Origin: Odobenus rosmarus divergens
Lineage: Eukaryota; Chordata; Mammalia; Carnivora; Odobenidae
Length of the DNA: 64,000 bases
Direction of reading: 5' to 3'
NCBI RefSeq assembly: GCF_000321225.1
Contig: NW_004451524.1
Location: forward strand, 538,015-602,014
The position numbers were made by a program, and so were the translations under genes. Under the pieces are notes generated by a model. That model was not told the DNA's origin, searched no databases, and saw nothing but the letters and a program-made list of their open reading frames with translations. This document shows positions 48,837-62,036 of the stretch, piece by piece (the stretch's first letter is position 1; each line of letters opens with the position of its first letter).

Positions 48837-50054
48837 CAAGATAAAAAGCTTTTGCACAGCAAAAGAAACAGTCAACAACCAAAAGACAACCAACAGAATG
48901 GGAGAAGATATTTGCAAATGACATATCAGATAAAGGGCTAGTATCCAAAATCTATAAAGAACTTCTTAAACTCAACACCCAAAGAACAAATGATCCAATC
49001 AAGAAATGGGCAGAAGACATGAACAGACATTTTTCCAAAGAAGACATCCAAACGGCCAACAGACACATGAAAAAGTGCTCAACATCACTCAGCATCAGGG
49101 AAATCCAAATCGAAACCTCAATGAGATATCACCTCACAGCAGTCAGAATGGCTAAAATTAACAAGTCAGGAAACGACAGATGTTGGCGGGGATGCGGAGA
49201 AAGGGGAACCCTCCTACACTGTTGGTGGGAATGCAAGCTGGTGCAGCCAATCTGGAAAACAGTATGGAGGTTCTTCAAAAAGTTGAAAATAGAGCTACCA
49301 TACAATCCAGCAATTGCACTACTGGGTATTCACCACAAAGATGCAAATGTAGGGATCCGAAGGGGTACATGCACCCCGATATTTATAGCAGCAATGTCCA
49401 CAATAGCCAAACTGTGGAAAGAGCCAAGATGTCCATCGACAGATGAATGGATAAAGAAGATGTGGTACACACACACACACACAATGGGATATTATGCAGC
49501 CATCAAAAAGAATGAAATCTTGCCATTTGCAATGACGTGGATGGAACTGGAGGGTATTATGCTGAGCGAAATAAGTCAATCAGAGAAAGACATGTATCAT
49601 ATGACCTCACTGATATGAGGAATTCTTAATCTCAGGAAACAAACTGAGGGTTGCTGGAGTGGTGGGGGGTGGGAGGGATGGGGTGGCTGGGTGATAGACA
49701 TTGGGGAGGGTACGTGCTATGGTGAGCGCTGTGAAGTGTGCAAGACTGTTGAATCATAGATCTGTACCTCTGAAATGAATAATACATTATATGTTAAAAA
49801 AGAAGAAGAAGATAGCAGGAGGGGAAGAATGAAGGGGGGGAAATCAGAGGGGGAGACAAACCATGAGAGACGATGGACTCTGAAAAACAAACAGGGTTCT
49901 AGAGGGGAGGGGGGTGGGGGGACCAGTTAGCCTGGTGATGGGTATTAAAGAGGGCACGTTCTGCGTGGAGCACTGGGTGTTATGCACAAACAATGAATCA
50001 TGGAACACTACATCAAAAACTAATGATGTAATGTATGGTGATTAACATAACAAT
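48837..50054 (+). mobile_element. Carnivore L1 3' end with open ORF2 C-terminus
   Basis: It starts in ORF2 at TCAAGATAAAAAGCTTTTGC. The last 199 codons of ORF2 (49019-49618) are open, with the zinc-knuckle-like [18 protein letters not shown] (C-x3-C-x7-H-x4-C), [16 protein letters not shown] and [17 protein letters not shown] small (CA)n at 49467-49482 inserts Thr-His repeats without breaking the frame. The 3' UTR (49622-50053) has two related G-rich halves. The duplicated target AAAGTGGATACAA is visible at about 48822-48836 and 50057-50070. It is truncated and immobile but young. Confidence 0.93.
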
Positions 50055-50299
50055 AAAAAAGTGGATACAAAAAAAAAAAAAGATGGTTTCTACTGCTGGC
50101 TATCCTCACACTTCTGTGCAATCCCCTCCTGGGGAAGATGCTCGGGATTCTTATGTACAGTATCAGAATAGAAGGCTGCAGGCCCCTGCTTTCACTGTTT
50201 TTTTGGTGATGCAACCCACCCTGCTTGCAGAGTACATGTGCCTTCCAGCCAAGAGTGTCATTCTCATTCTGAGGCTCAGTCCCAGTCCCTCCACACATA

Positions 50300-51605
50300 T
50301 ATGCTAACATTTTGTTTGGAGTATTTTGCATTTATATTCATGAGAGAGAGTGGCTTTTAATTTTCCTTTCTTGTTTGTCCTTGACAGGGTTTGGTATCAA
50401 GGTTATGCTGGCCTCACAGAATGAGTTGGGAAGTATTTTGACTTTTTTTCTGTCCTATGGAAGAGAGTGTAGAAGATTAGAGTTTTATCTTCCTTAAAAG
50501 TATCCGGGAGAATTCACGTATGAAGGCATTTTCGCCTGGAGTTTTCTCCGTTGGAGCATGTGAATTATGGATTCACTATCTTTAACAGACAGAGGGATAT
50601 TTAAATTGTCCATTTTATTTCTTGGGCACAACTTTTTAGGTTGTGTTTTTCAAATAATTTTTTCAGTTCATTTAAATTTTCACCATGATTATTAGAAAGT
50701 TTGTTGAAATATCCTCGTTATATTTTTGTCTTATTGATTGTATTGCATGTTTTCTATTTCATTAATTAATGCACTTTTCTTTTTTCCTTTCCCTTTTCCT
50801 TACTTTTGGTTTAATCTGTCATTTTTTAAGAATTTCCTCGGGAAACTGAAGAAGTAGGCGATGGATGGATCATTAATACTTAGCCTGCCTTCTTTTGTAA
50901 TATGTGCAAGTAAGGCTATCAGTTTGGACTAAGCTGCATCTCAATTTTGACCTACAGTATTTGGTTATCACTGCATTAAAATGTGGCCTAATTTCCATTG
51001 AGATTTCTTTTTAGAAGGTACACTAATTAAATTCCACACCTTTCTAGGTTTTTACCTTTTTCTTAATTATTGATTTCTAGCTTAATTCAACTACACCCAA
51101 GGGACTTATTCTATAGGATTTAAATCCTTTGAGATTTGTTCAAAAACAATTTTTATGGCCCAGAATAAGCTTAAGTAAATATTTAAAGGTACATTGGATA
51201 AGAATGCATATTCTGTAGTTGTTGGGGGCAGGATTTTATACAACCTACCCATTATATAAATATAAATTACACATTTACATATTTTGTCAAATTTGTTAAC
51301 TTTGCTGTTAAAATCTTCTGTACTTTCATTGTTTTTTGCCTACTTCTTTAATAAGATACAGAGAAGCAGTTAAAACCCACTCACTCTGGGTGTGTTTCAA
51401 TTTGTATTGTCTGTTTCTCCTATTGTTTCTGTCCATTTTTCTTTATATATTTGGAATCTCTGTTATTTGGTGCAGAAAATGTCAGGCTCACTATATACTA
51501 TTTCCTTTCTCTCCAGGATCTTTGCCCCTTGAAGGCCTGGCTATCTTGGGTTTTTATCAGATATCTTCAAGCACTTAACACTTTCTGGTTGGTTTATTAT
51601 AGAAA
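50300..51605 (-). mobile_element. Old L1 fragment, ORF2 region
   Basis: Antisense ORF2 hallmarks are present: GGTTTGGTATCAAGGTTATG, CTGGCCTCACAGAATGAGTT, TCCCATTT-like runs, and AACTACACCCAAGGGACTT near 51090. It is strongly diverged, and stops occur in all frames. The MaLR LTR follows directly. Confidence 0.65.
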
Positions 51606-51607
51606 TG

Positions 51608-51986
51608 CAGCAGTTACAGACTGAATGTGTCTCCCCAAAATTCATAGCTGAAGTCCTAACCCCCAATGTGATGGTACTTGGTGCCTTTTAGAAGTATTTA
51701 GGTTTGGATTAGGTCTTCAGAGTGGGCCCCTCATGATGGGATTAGTGCCCTTTTAAGAAGAGAAAGACAGAGAGATGCGCTCTCCACACAAACACATCAA
51801 GGAAAGGCTGCACGAGCACACAGCAAGAAGGTGGCTGTCTGCTAGCCAAAGCAGGCTCTCACCAGAAACTGAATCTGCCACCATCTTGATCTCAGACTTC
51901 CCAGCCGCCAGAACTGCAAGAAATAAATGTCTATCATTTAAGACTTCTATGGTATTTTGTTACTGCAGTCCAAGTTGCCTAAGACA
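51608..51986 (+). mobile_element. MLT1/MST-like MaLR solo LTR
   Basis: The blocks TTACAGACTGAATGTGTC, AATTCATAGCTGAAGTCC, CCCCCAATGTGATGGTAC, TGATGGGATTAGTGCCC, CACAGCAAGAAGGTGGC, ATCTTGATCTCAGACTTCC and CTATGGTATTTTGTTACTGC follow the MaLR LTR order with few gaps. No internal sequence adjoins it. It is a solo LTR in sense to the window. Confidence 0.85.
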
Positions 51987-53799
51987 TTAACTTTCCCAAA
52001 CTGATTATACAATGAGCCACCTTGCTAGACACAGTTCCTTTACCATGAGGTAGGACAACATCTGAGGTACAATTTGATCATTTGGAATTTCCTGGGGGTC
52101 AGGCTGTGAGCGGGACTTGACTTGTAATTGTTGGTTTCTTTGCCTTCCTCACTCGGCTTTCTCCCCCACCTCCCTGCTTTCTCCTAGTAGGTATCCCCTA
52201 ATAAACCACTGGCACCTTATCATTGCCCAGGGCGTGCTTCTGGGAGAATCCACCTAACACAACACATGATTACTTAACTCATGGTTTTCTCTGACCCCAA
52301 GAAATAAAGATCTACAAACTGCCTAAGGTTCATGTGAAATTTTCCTACCCGGCACTCTGAAAAGTATTAGATATACACAAAGAAAGGTATGTTATGTATT
52401 AACGATAGTTTTAAATTTTATGAATGTATTTTAATTGACCAAATTTGAGCCATTATATCAATTTCAGTAGGGATCATATCTGTAACTTGAATTCCTAGAT
52501 TTTATGGCAGTTTAAGACATTTCCTAAGCCAGGAGCATGCTGTGTCTTCTCATTCGAGGGGACAGAGAAGAACAATCTGCCTTGACGTACCCTACTTACT
52601 TTCTTATTGAAGGGCCTTCAATTTTACTCACTCAACATGCTTTGAAAAAATCTCCATTATTAGAGTGAGTTGGAAAGAAAAGACATCACCTATAGAGTAG
52701 TACAAATAAAAAGAGTGTATTGTCAGAGTTTAGAGATCCTTGAATTCAACCCCATACTTCTATAGGAAAGGAGAAAAAGAGGTAATTTCATTTCCCTAAG
52801 GCGACTCACAGCTTAGTATTATGATCTAGTTTCTGTGTTGCCAAAACCAGATTTTTTATCACTATAAATTGCTTAGGATTGGCTACTTGGCACATTCACT
52901 CAGATTACATTATCAGATTGATTTAGAGCTGAAGGAAGTGTGCCACAGGGAAGACAAAGACGATAGAGAGAAGACAGAGGGAAGAACAGGACTCTGGCAG
53001 GAGAAACGAGAAGAGAATGGAACATACCCTTAAGGAAGGAGCCCAGAAGGGAGCGCAACATCCAAAGTAAAGAGAGAGCCAAACGGCCAGGTGGACAATC
53101 ACCTCTAGTGTTAAGTCAAGTGAATCAAAGAAGAGTGGAAGTGATTCTATATTAATCACAGAAATGGCAGCAAACTCTCCTCTGCTTTAATGAACACAGG
53201 ATATAGGTATATGGAGAAATAAGATGTAAATCTTCACTCATTTTTATTCCACCTTCTCAAGGCCAGCATACAAAATATAATCTATAAGCATAGGTGACAC
53301 ACCATGGACCATAAAATTGATGTAGAACTTCATTTTCCAAACCTTTATCAAAATGTTAATCTCTTTGGAAGTTCTTTTTTAACTTCATAAACCAATTTCC
53401 AATTGCTAAAAAAAGTAAAATATTTTAAGTAAAATCATCAGATCACCCTAGTTCACAGGCTTTGTAAGGATATAGGAGAACGTTTTATCTTTACTTCAAG
53501 CTAATAATGAACATATAAAATATAACTATAATTCCTGTTTTGCTTTAAAATTAATCAGGAAGAAATCCACTCTTCCTACCAGAGTTATATGGAAGCCCAA
53601 ATTTCCCTTTGTAATGTATGCATTTGGTCCTGTGAGGTTTGCTAAACTGCAGTTAATGAGCAGGACACACTGTGAAACTGTTTAACATTCTCTTGGAACT
53701 GTGCTTTTCTTGTGGTCAAACCAGAGCCAAGATCATTTTCAATAGAGCCAATACCATTTCAGCATCATCCCTATTCTTCCAATAGAAAATGAGGAAATT
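51987..53799. other. Intronic stretch without recognisable gene
   Basis: 52000-52270 carries fragments that look like an old repeat (AATAAACCACTGGCACCTTA) but cannot be named. The minus-strand ORFs at 52900-53159 are without motifs. Confidence 0.4.
52297..52330 (+). repeat. Short match to the L1 ORF1 start
   Basis: ACCCCAAGAAATAAAGATC followed by TACAAACTGCCTAAG matches 48326-48358 in the old L1 5' half, with one gap and one substitution. No other L1 sequence is visible around it. Confidence 0.6.
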
Positions 53800-54029
53800 A
53801 AAGGGGTGTCTGGGTGGCGCAGTTGGTTAAGCATCCGACTTTTGGTTTCAGCCCAGGTTGTAATCTCAGGGTCGTGGGATGGAGCCCCACTTGGAACCCT
53901 CATCAGGCTCTGCCCTCAGGCCCGAGCCTGCTTAGGATGCTCTCACCCTCTCCCTCTGCCCCTTTCCCCTGCACACGCATGCACATGCTTTCTCAAATAA
54001 ATAAATAAATCTTAAAATTAAAAGGAAAC
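53800..54029 (+). mobile_element. CAN-SINE, older
   Basis: The head is GGGGTGTCTGGGTGGCGCAG, and the tail TCAAATAAATAAATAAATC. A 14-base target-site duplication with one or two mismatches (53786-53799 and 54030-54043) flanks it. Confidence 0.93.
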
Positions 54030-54043
54030 AAAATTAGGAAATT

Positions 54044-55866
54044 CGTGCACAGTGGTTATTTTTTTTTCCATCCTTAAATGAGTTAAGAGGTAGCAGTGAT
54101 TTAAACCCAAGAATGGTGAACTGGTCTCAGATATGTCTAACACTGAAGTGTCTGCTTTTCATCTAAAATTTTATGATCCACTGGAGAAAGAGAGTATGAG
54201 CGTAGGTTAGCTAAGGTTCAAGTGTGTTGGGAATGCTTGTGTTCTGTGACTACAGGGGTAACTCTCAGGGATCTGACTATTCAGGGATTTATTTGGGTTT
54301 AAATGCTCTCATCTCGCTGTTAAGAACTGTGTATCTCCTAATCCCGGAGATAAGTTAGGGCAGGAGACAGAAGAATCAGGCAGAGCTGCATGCACAGCCT
54401 GAATCAGCATGGAGGTGTATGCCCCTTGCAATTTTGATAATTATTCAGGTGCCAAGGGCTTACTCGGGCACATCAGATTCTGGGTGTAATGGGGAATCAG
54501 GTGATAACAGAAGCAAATAAACTGCTGGCATCTTTTGTTCTCTAACACATACAAGAAAAGGCCATCCCTAATGCACCCAATCCGTGTTCTTCTCAGTCAA
54601 GAAGTTTGCCCACCCCATTTCTGGTCCTGGGGACATCTCAGGCACACTCCTGACCCACACCAACAAGGGTGCCAACGAGGCTCCCCTTTCCTTAGGCCTG
54701 AGTTTTTCCAGTGCTGTGCAAACTCATCTCTTACTCTTTTCCTCATAAAGTATTGGTTATCAAGTGCATTAATGTTATCATTTTTAAAATGTGATAATTA
54801 TAAAAGATTTTATGCAATATGTTTAACCGCAGGAAACATTCACTTCATCTGTCCTCTTCAGCACTGACATGCATCATGCATACCTTGGGGATTTAGCTTT
54901 TGGGTTTTAATTTAGGCATAATAGTTGTATGTGAACAAGCACAATGATTTAGGGCAGTAAAAATCACCAAATAACTCTGTATAGAATATCATAATTATTC
55001 TCATTAGAAGTACATCCAATAATGGGAGTTCTCTCTGTCAATTAACCAAATATGCTAATTTCTCTACAGATAGATGCTTCATTTTAACTGCAAATTCTAT
55101 AGGCATGGGGAAAACATTGCTCCGCAAGCATTTAGAATAGAAGGGTTTAGCGGCAGTTAAAAAAACTGACAGCGGGAAAATAGAGACAAACATTCAACTT
55201 TCTAGCAAAATAGGATATATTTTGATCTTACAGAATAGATGAGAGAAAACTTGCAGTATTTTTCAGTTATGGAAGCAATCTGCTATATAAATAAACACAT
55301 GTACATATATATGTTTGCACTCATACATATAAATATTTTATTTTTGCTGTGCATAACTTTATTTACTGCTTTATTATTTTACAGGTACACACAAGTATAT
55401 CAGTTTGCAATAAACTATTTCCTAGGTTTCCCGAGTACATGAAAATAAAAACTGTCATTTGGATTACACTGCAGCATAAAGAACAGTTCTACTTATGTGG
55501 CTTCCTTATATTCTGTCCTAAGAACACACTTGGTGTGTGTTCTATCAAATGGACAATCAAATGGTGCACTAGAGCCTGTCTGAAGTTGACATTGACAACA
55601 GTAACATTAGTTGCCCATCATAATTCAAACTACACTGAAACTGCAACAATATGGTATTATATAAGGGCAGAGAGAGGCTGAATTCCATTACGTAGCCAGT
55701 ATTAACGGTGCTGGGTTTTTGTTTGTCTGTGTGGTTTACCATTACATATGGATTACACTTCTCTGAGCTATGATATCTTTCAGGTTCAAATGGAGAGGCA
55801 TCTTCCCAGTACAAACAAGTATGGAAAAGAAGTCATTTACTCGACAGCACTTGTACGAGGTTCCCA
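54044..55866. other. Intronic stretch without recognisable gene
   Basis: AT-rich and quiet. ORFs at 54535-54867 and 55239-55681 have no recognised family, and I see no supporting splice or regulatory context. Confidence 0.45.
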
Positions 55867-56347
55867 GGGCTGTTATCACTGAATATCACTAACTGGGCAG
55901 CTTAAAACAACAGAACTTATTCTCTCACAGTTTTGGAGGCTGGAAGTCCAAAATCACGGTGTCGGCAGGTCCATGCTCCTCCCTCTGGAGTTTTAGAGAA
56001 GACTCTTTCCCTGACTCCTCCTAGCCTCTGGTAGTTGATAGCAATACAAACATTTCTTGGTTTGTAGCCATAGCATTCCAATTTCTGCTTCCATTTCTAC
56101 ACCTTCCATTTCCACATGGCCTTCCTCTCTTGGTCTCTTCTGTCTCTGTGTGTCTCCAAATCTCATTCTCTTTAGAAGGCCTGATGTAGAGCTCACCGGC
56201 CCTAAGCCACTATGACCTAATCCCATATGACCTTAACTTGATCATACCACAGAGACCGTATGTCCAAATAGAGTCACATTCATAGGTATCAGGGTGAGAA
56301 CTTGAATACATCCTTTCGGGGGACACACACAACTCAACCCACAACAG
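55867..56347 (-). mobile_element. MaLR-type LTR, antisense
   Basis: Reversed blocks AACTGGGCAGCTTAAAACA, CTCACAGTTTTGGAGGCTGG, AAGTCCAAAATCACGGTGTC, CACATGGCCTTCCTCTC, CCAAATAGAGTCACATTC and the end CAACTCAACCCACAACA fit an old MaLR or related LTR. The subfamily is uncertain. Confidence 0.65.
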
Positions 56348-56723
56348 CACTCCAGTGGTAAAATTAAATTAATATACCTTCAAAAAATGTTCATTTTTCT
56401 TCCTCCCTCCTGGTAGACTCATCACATTCAATAATATCTTTTCCTGGTCTCCTTCTCCCACCACGGGAATAACAAGGCCTCCTTATTTTCACAGTTAACC
56501 ATGGCATTTACCTCACAGATGGAGAATAGCAGCTGGATGAGCTTGATTCGTTTTCTGTTTGTCTGTTCTTTGGCTCTAAGTTTTCTAGATTCCACAGGGA
56601 AGAGGTCACTCTATCTGTGTTTCTGGGATGCTTTGACCTTTATTTGTTGATTTGGTTTATTTATACATGACCTCCTGACTTGACTAAACACCCTTCCACA
56701 GCCTGATCTAAACATACTACAAG

Positions 56724-56903
56724 GAGGGAAACCTGGGTGGCTCAGTCAGTTAAGAAATTGCCTTTGGCTTGGGTCATGATCACAGGGTCCTGGGATCAAG
56801 TCCCACATCAGGCTCCCTGATGAGCAGGGAGCCCGCTTGAGCAGAAAGTCCGCTTCTCCCTCTCCCTGTCCCCCACTCATGCTCTCTCTCTAATAAATAA
56901 ATA
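56724..56903 (+). mobile_element. CAN-SINE, older
   Basis: The head is GGGAAACCTGGGTGGCTCAG. The body has an extra GAGCAGAAAGTCC unit and ends in a TAATAAATAAA tail. A short duplication of ACTACAAG-type sequence flanks it (56716-56723 and 56905-56912). Confidence 0.92.
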
Positions 56904-56912
56904 AACTACAAG

Positions 56913-58914
<2,002 letters not shown>

Positions 58915-59366
58915 TTAGGACAGTGCTCACAGCTTTCTTGGAACCAACAGCTCAAATAAACAAACAAACAAAACAAAACAAAAAATACCAGGATCTCTAA
59001 CAATATGCCCACTGCTTATATGCAATTTTCTATTAGAGGTCTAATAAGTTCAGTAAGAAAAGAAAAAGAATTTAAAGAGAATATGAAAATAGGGAGGAAA
59101 AATCTCACAGAAATTATAAAATAATATAGTATCTTGAGGTAGAAAAAAGGTTTCTCTAAGCAAGAAACAAAAATATGTAATCAATATACTGAATTTATAA
59201 ATAAATGTATATAAGGAAAAGTTTATAAATTAAACTATATTAAAATTAAGAAATTATGGTTGCCAAAAGACACATAAAGAGAAACATCACCTGTGGAAAG
59301 TATGTACAAAACAGCATATGATTAGTATTCTAAATTAAGGAAACTAAAATAAAATAAAGAAAAACA

Positions 59367-59569
59367 GGGGCACCTGGGTGGCTCAGTTGGTTGAGCGTCC
59401 AAGTCCTCGTTTCAGCTCAGGTCATGATCTCATGGGTCGTGAGATCAAGCCCTGGGTCAGGCTCCACACTCAGCGGGGACTATGCTTGAAGATTCTTTCC
59501 CTCTGCCCCACCCCCAACTCGCACACACTCACTTTCTCCTCTAAAATAAATAAATATTTTTTAAAAAAT
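59367..59569 (+). mobile_element. CAN-SINE
   Basis: The head GGGGCACCTGGGTGGCTCAG, followed by a CT-rich block and a TAAAATAAATAAATA tail with A-rich extension. The target-site duplication is hidden in A-rich flanks. It lies immediately beside a SINE pair in the opposite orientation. Confidence 0.94.
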
Positions 59570-59593
59570 GAAAGAAAATAAAAACTACCTTTA

Positions 59594-59790
59594 TCTTTTT
59601 AAAGATTTTTTATTTATTTTTTTATAGAGACAGACACAGCGAGAGAGGGAACACAAGCAGGGGGAGTGGGAAAGGGAGAAGCAGGCTCCCCGTGGAGCAG
59701 GGAGCCCGATGTGGGGCTCAATCCCAGGACTCTGGTATCATGACCTGAGCCAAAGGCAGATGCTTAACGACTGAGCCACCCAGGCACCCC
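59594..59790 (-). mobile_element. CAN-SINE, first unit of a dimer
   Basis: Reversed tail TTTTTAAAGATTTTTTATTT, arctoid body, ending CACCCAGGCACCCC. It directly adjoins the next SINE, and only the outer ends of the pair carry a target-site duplication: TAAAAACTACCTTTA at 59579-59593 and 59990-60004, perfect over 15 bases. Confidence 0.96.
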
Positions 59791-59989
59791 TATTTTTTTT
59801 TAAGATTTTATTTATTTATTTGACAGAGAGAGACACTGCGAGAGAGGGAACACAAGCAGGGCGAGTGGGAGAAGGAGAAGCAGGCTTCCTGCCGAGCAGG
59901 GAGCCTGATGCAGGGCTCGATTCCAGGACCCTGGGATCATGACCTGACCCGAAGGCAGACGTTTAACGACTGAGCCACCCAGGCGCCCC
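59791..59989 (-). mobile_element. CAN-SINE, second unit of a dimer
   Basis: It has the same orientation as the unit before it. The reversed tail TATTTTTTTTTAAG sits directly on the head of the previous copy, and the end is CACCCAGGCGCCCC. The two copies differ at many positions, so this is not a simple local duplication of one sequence. Confidence 0.96.
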
Positions 59990-60004
59990 TAAAAACTACC
60001 TTTA

Positions 60005-60757
60005 AATCAGTTAGAAAACACACTTGGAAAAATCGCACAAGGGAAGACCAGAGAGCTCACAGAACAGAACCTATACAAACTGATGCTCTAACTCATCAGT
60101 AAAAAGAAGTGTAAATCAAGACTACAATTGGATACTATTTTACAGACAGTATATTCGCAAGATTTTAGAATTCTTACAACACCAGATCATCCACAGAATG
60201 TAGGCCAAGAGAAGCTCCAACAAGGGGCTAGTGGGAGTGTAAATTTGAGCACCTACTTTAAAAACCAATTTGTCATTAGCTTCTGCATTTTTCGATACCC
60301 CAATATTCCTCAATTCCACTGATACATATGTCATCTTGGGCAGAGTATCCCTAGAATAAACCACTGGTCTCAAGGAGTTTGCCTTTCTAACCCAAAATGT
60401 GATACAAATACTAGTATTTTCTCTGTCCCATGAAAACAGAAAAGTTGGGAAACATAAACCTAGAGAAACTCCTGCATTTGTACACCAGGAGACGTGCAGT
60501 TTCCAGCAAAACTGCTCATAATAGGAAAGAATCGTTCAAAACTCAAACATCCAATGACCAAAGAACAGAGCAATAAATCGCAGTACTCTTCACAACGGAA
60601 TAATATACAGCAATACAAAGGAAATACACCAATGCACACCAAAGATAATGGTTGGATCTTAACACAAAATTTTTAGTGAAAAAAATTCAAACTATAGAAG
60701 ACCATACAATTAATTCATATTTGATAGTTTTGAGTATCTTAAAAATAAGCAAAGCTG
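60005..60757. other. Intronic stretch before the L1
   Basis: GTAAATTTGAGCACCTAC and a string of tail-like phrases (AACCAATTTGTCATTAGC, ACACCAATGCACACCAAAG) hint at an old L1 3' portion at 60080-60680, but I cannot fix it. No gene is seen. Confidence 0.4.
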
Positions 60758-60999
60758 GAGGAGGAGCAAGATGGTGGAGGAGTAGGAGACCTAAATTTCA
60801 TCTGGTCCCAGGAATTCAGCTGGATAGGGATCAAACCATTCTGAACACCTATGAACTCAACAGGAGATCGAAGAAAAGAATAGCAGCAACTCTCTGAACA
60901 GAAAAGCAACCACTTTCTGGAAGGTAGGACATGCACAGAAGTGAATCTGAGGCAATATTTGGGAATATAGATGGCAGGGGAGGGGGCCTCCCTCAACCG

Positions 61000-61683
61000 C
61001 TACTGGCAAGTGATAGAGCTGCAGAGCACAAAATCGGAACTTTTAGAATATGCTCCACTGAGGGACTTCGCTCCAGTGGCTAAGCGGGGGGTGAAACCCT
61101 CGCTGGGACAGTGTGGTCTCAGGACCCTCAGGGTCACAGAAAGACCAGGGGTGCCTGAGTGCAGCAGAGCTCCCAGGTATAGGAGCAGGGAAGCCGGCTG
61201 CAGAGACGGAGCCAAGGCGTGGACTCTCAGCTCGGGGTGGTCATAAACTGTGATCCGAGGCAGAGTTGGGCCACTGCTCCTCCAGCGGGGACCCAACAAG
61301 CGGCAGATCCGAGGAGACTCCTCTTCCTCCCCCGGGAGGAGTGGCCCGGGAGCACACCGCAGGGATCTGCTGGGTTTGGAGACTCCACACGGGGTCGGGT
61401 GCCAGAGATAGAAACACTCGGTCACAGGCCGGGTGAGCAGGAGTGAGGCCGGAGACCGGGGAGATGGGAATGATTGACTGCTTTTCTCTGGGGGCGCACT
61501 GAGGAGCGGGGCCCCCGGTTTTTGGGTCCTCTGGGCGGACACTGGGAGGCCACCATTTTCACTCTTGTCCTCCAAAGCTGTACAGAAAGCTTGCAGGGAA
61601 CAAAAGCTCCCGAGAGCAAACCCGAGCATATGACTTAGCGGGGACCTGCAAGGGTGGGGCAATTCTGCCGCTGGCAAAGACAT
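61000..61683 (-). other. 227-codon antisense ORF in the L1 5' UTR
   Basis: The longest uninterrupted frame of the window runs from ATG (61683-61681) to a stop at 61000, on the strand opposite to L1. The predicted product is rich in Pro, Ser, Leu and Arg and starts MSLPAAELPHPCRSPLSHM. I see no known domain, signal peptide or transmembrane segment I would defend. The position resembles primate L1 ORF0, an antisense ORF in the human L1 5' UTR, but that ORF is about 70 codons and no sequence relation is implied. The GC-rich composition lengthens chance ORFs. Whether it is expressed is unknown. Confidence 0.4.
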
Positions 61684-61970
61684 TTGGGAATCATGGCAAC
61701 AGGACCCTCCCCCAGAAGATCAGCAAGAACAGCCAGCCGAGACCAAGTTTACCGATCAATGAGAACGGCAGAACTCCACCACTAGGGGATTACTGCACAT
61801 AGAATTCATGGCTTTTTTCCCATGATTCTTTAGACTTTCACAGTTAATTTTTTTAATTTTTTTTTTTTTCAACCAACATCTTATCAATCCTTTTTTAAAA
61901 AATCTTTTTTATTTTTCATTTTTAGAGGCATATTGTAATCCTCCATAGTAAGTAGTTAACCTTATTTTTG

Positions 61971-62036
61971 GTATATCTATATAGATATATACATACATAT
62001 ATATACACACACACATAAATATATATATATACAAAA
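61971..62036. repeat. (TA)n(CA)n simple repeat in the L1 5' UTR
   Basis: Alternating TATATC, ATATACATACAT and ACACACACACAT runs lie in the T-rich half of the L1 5' UTR. Confidence 0.85.
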
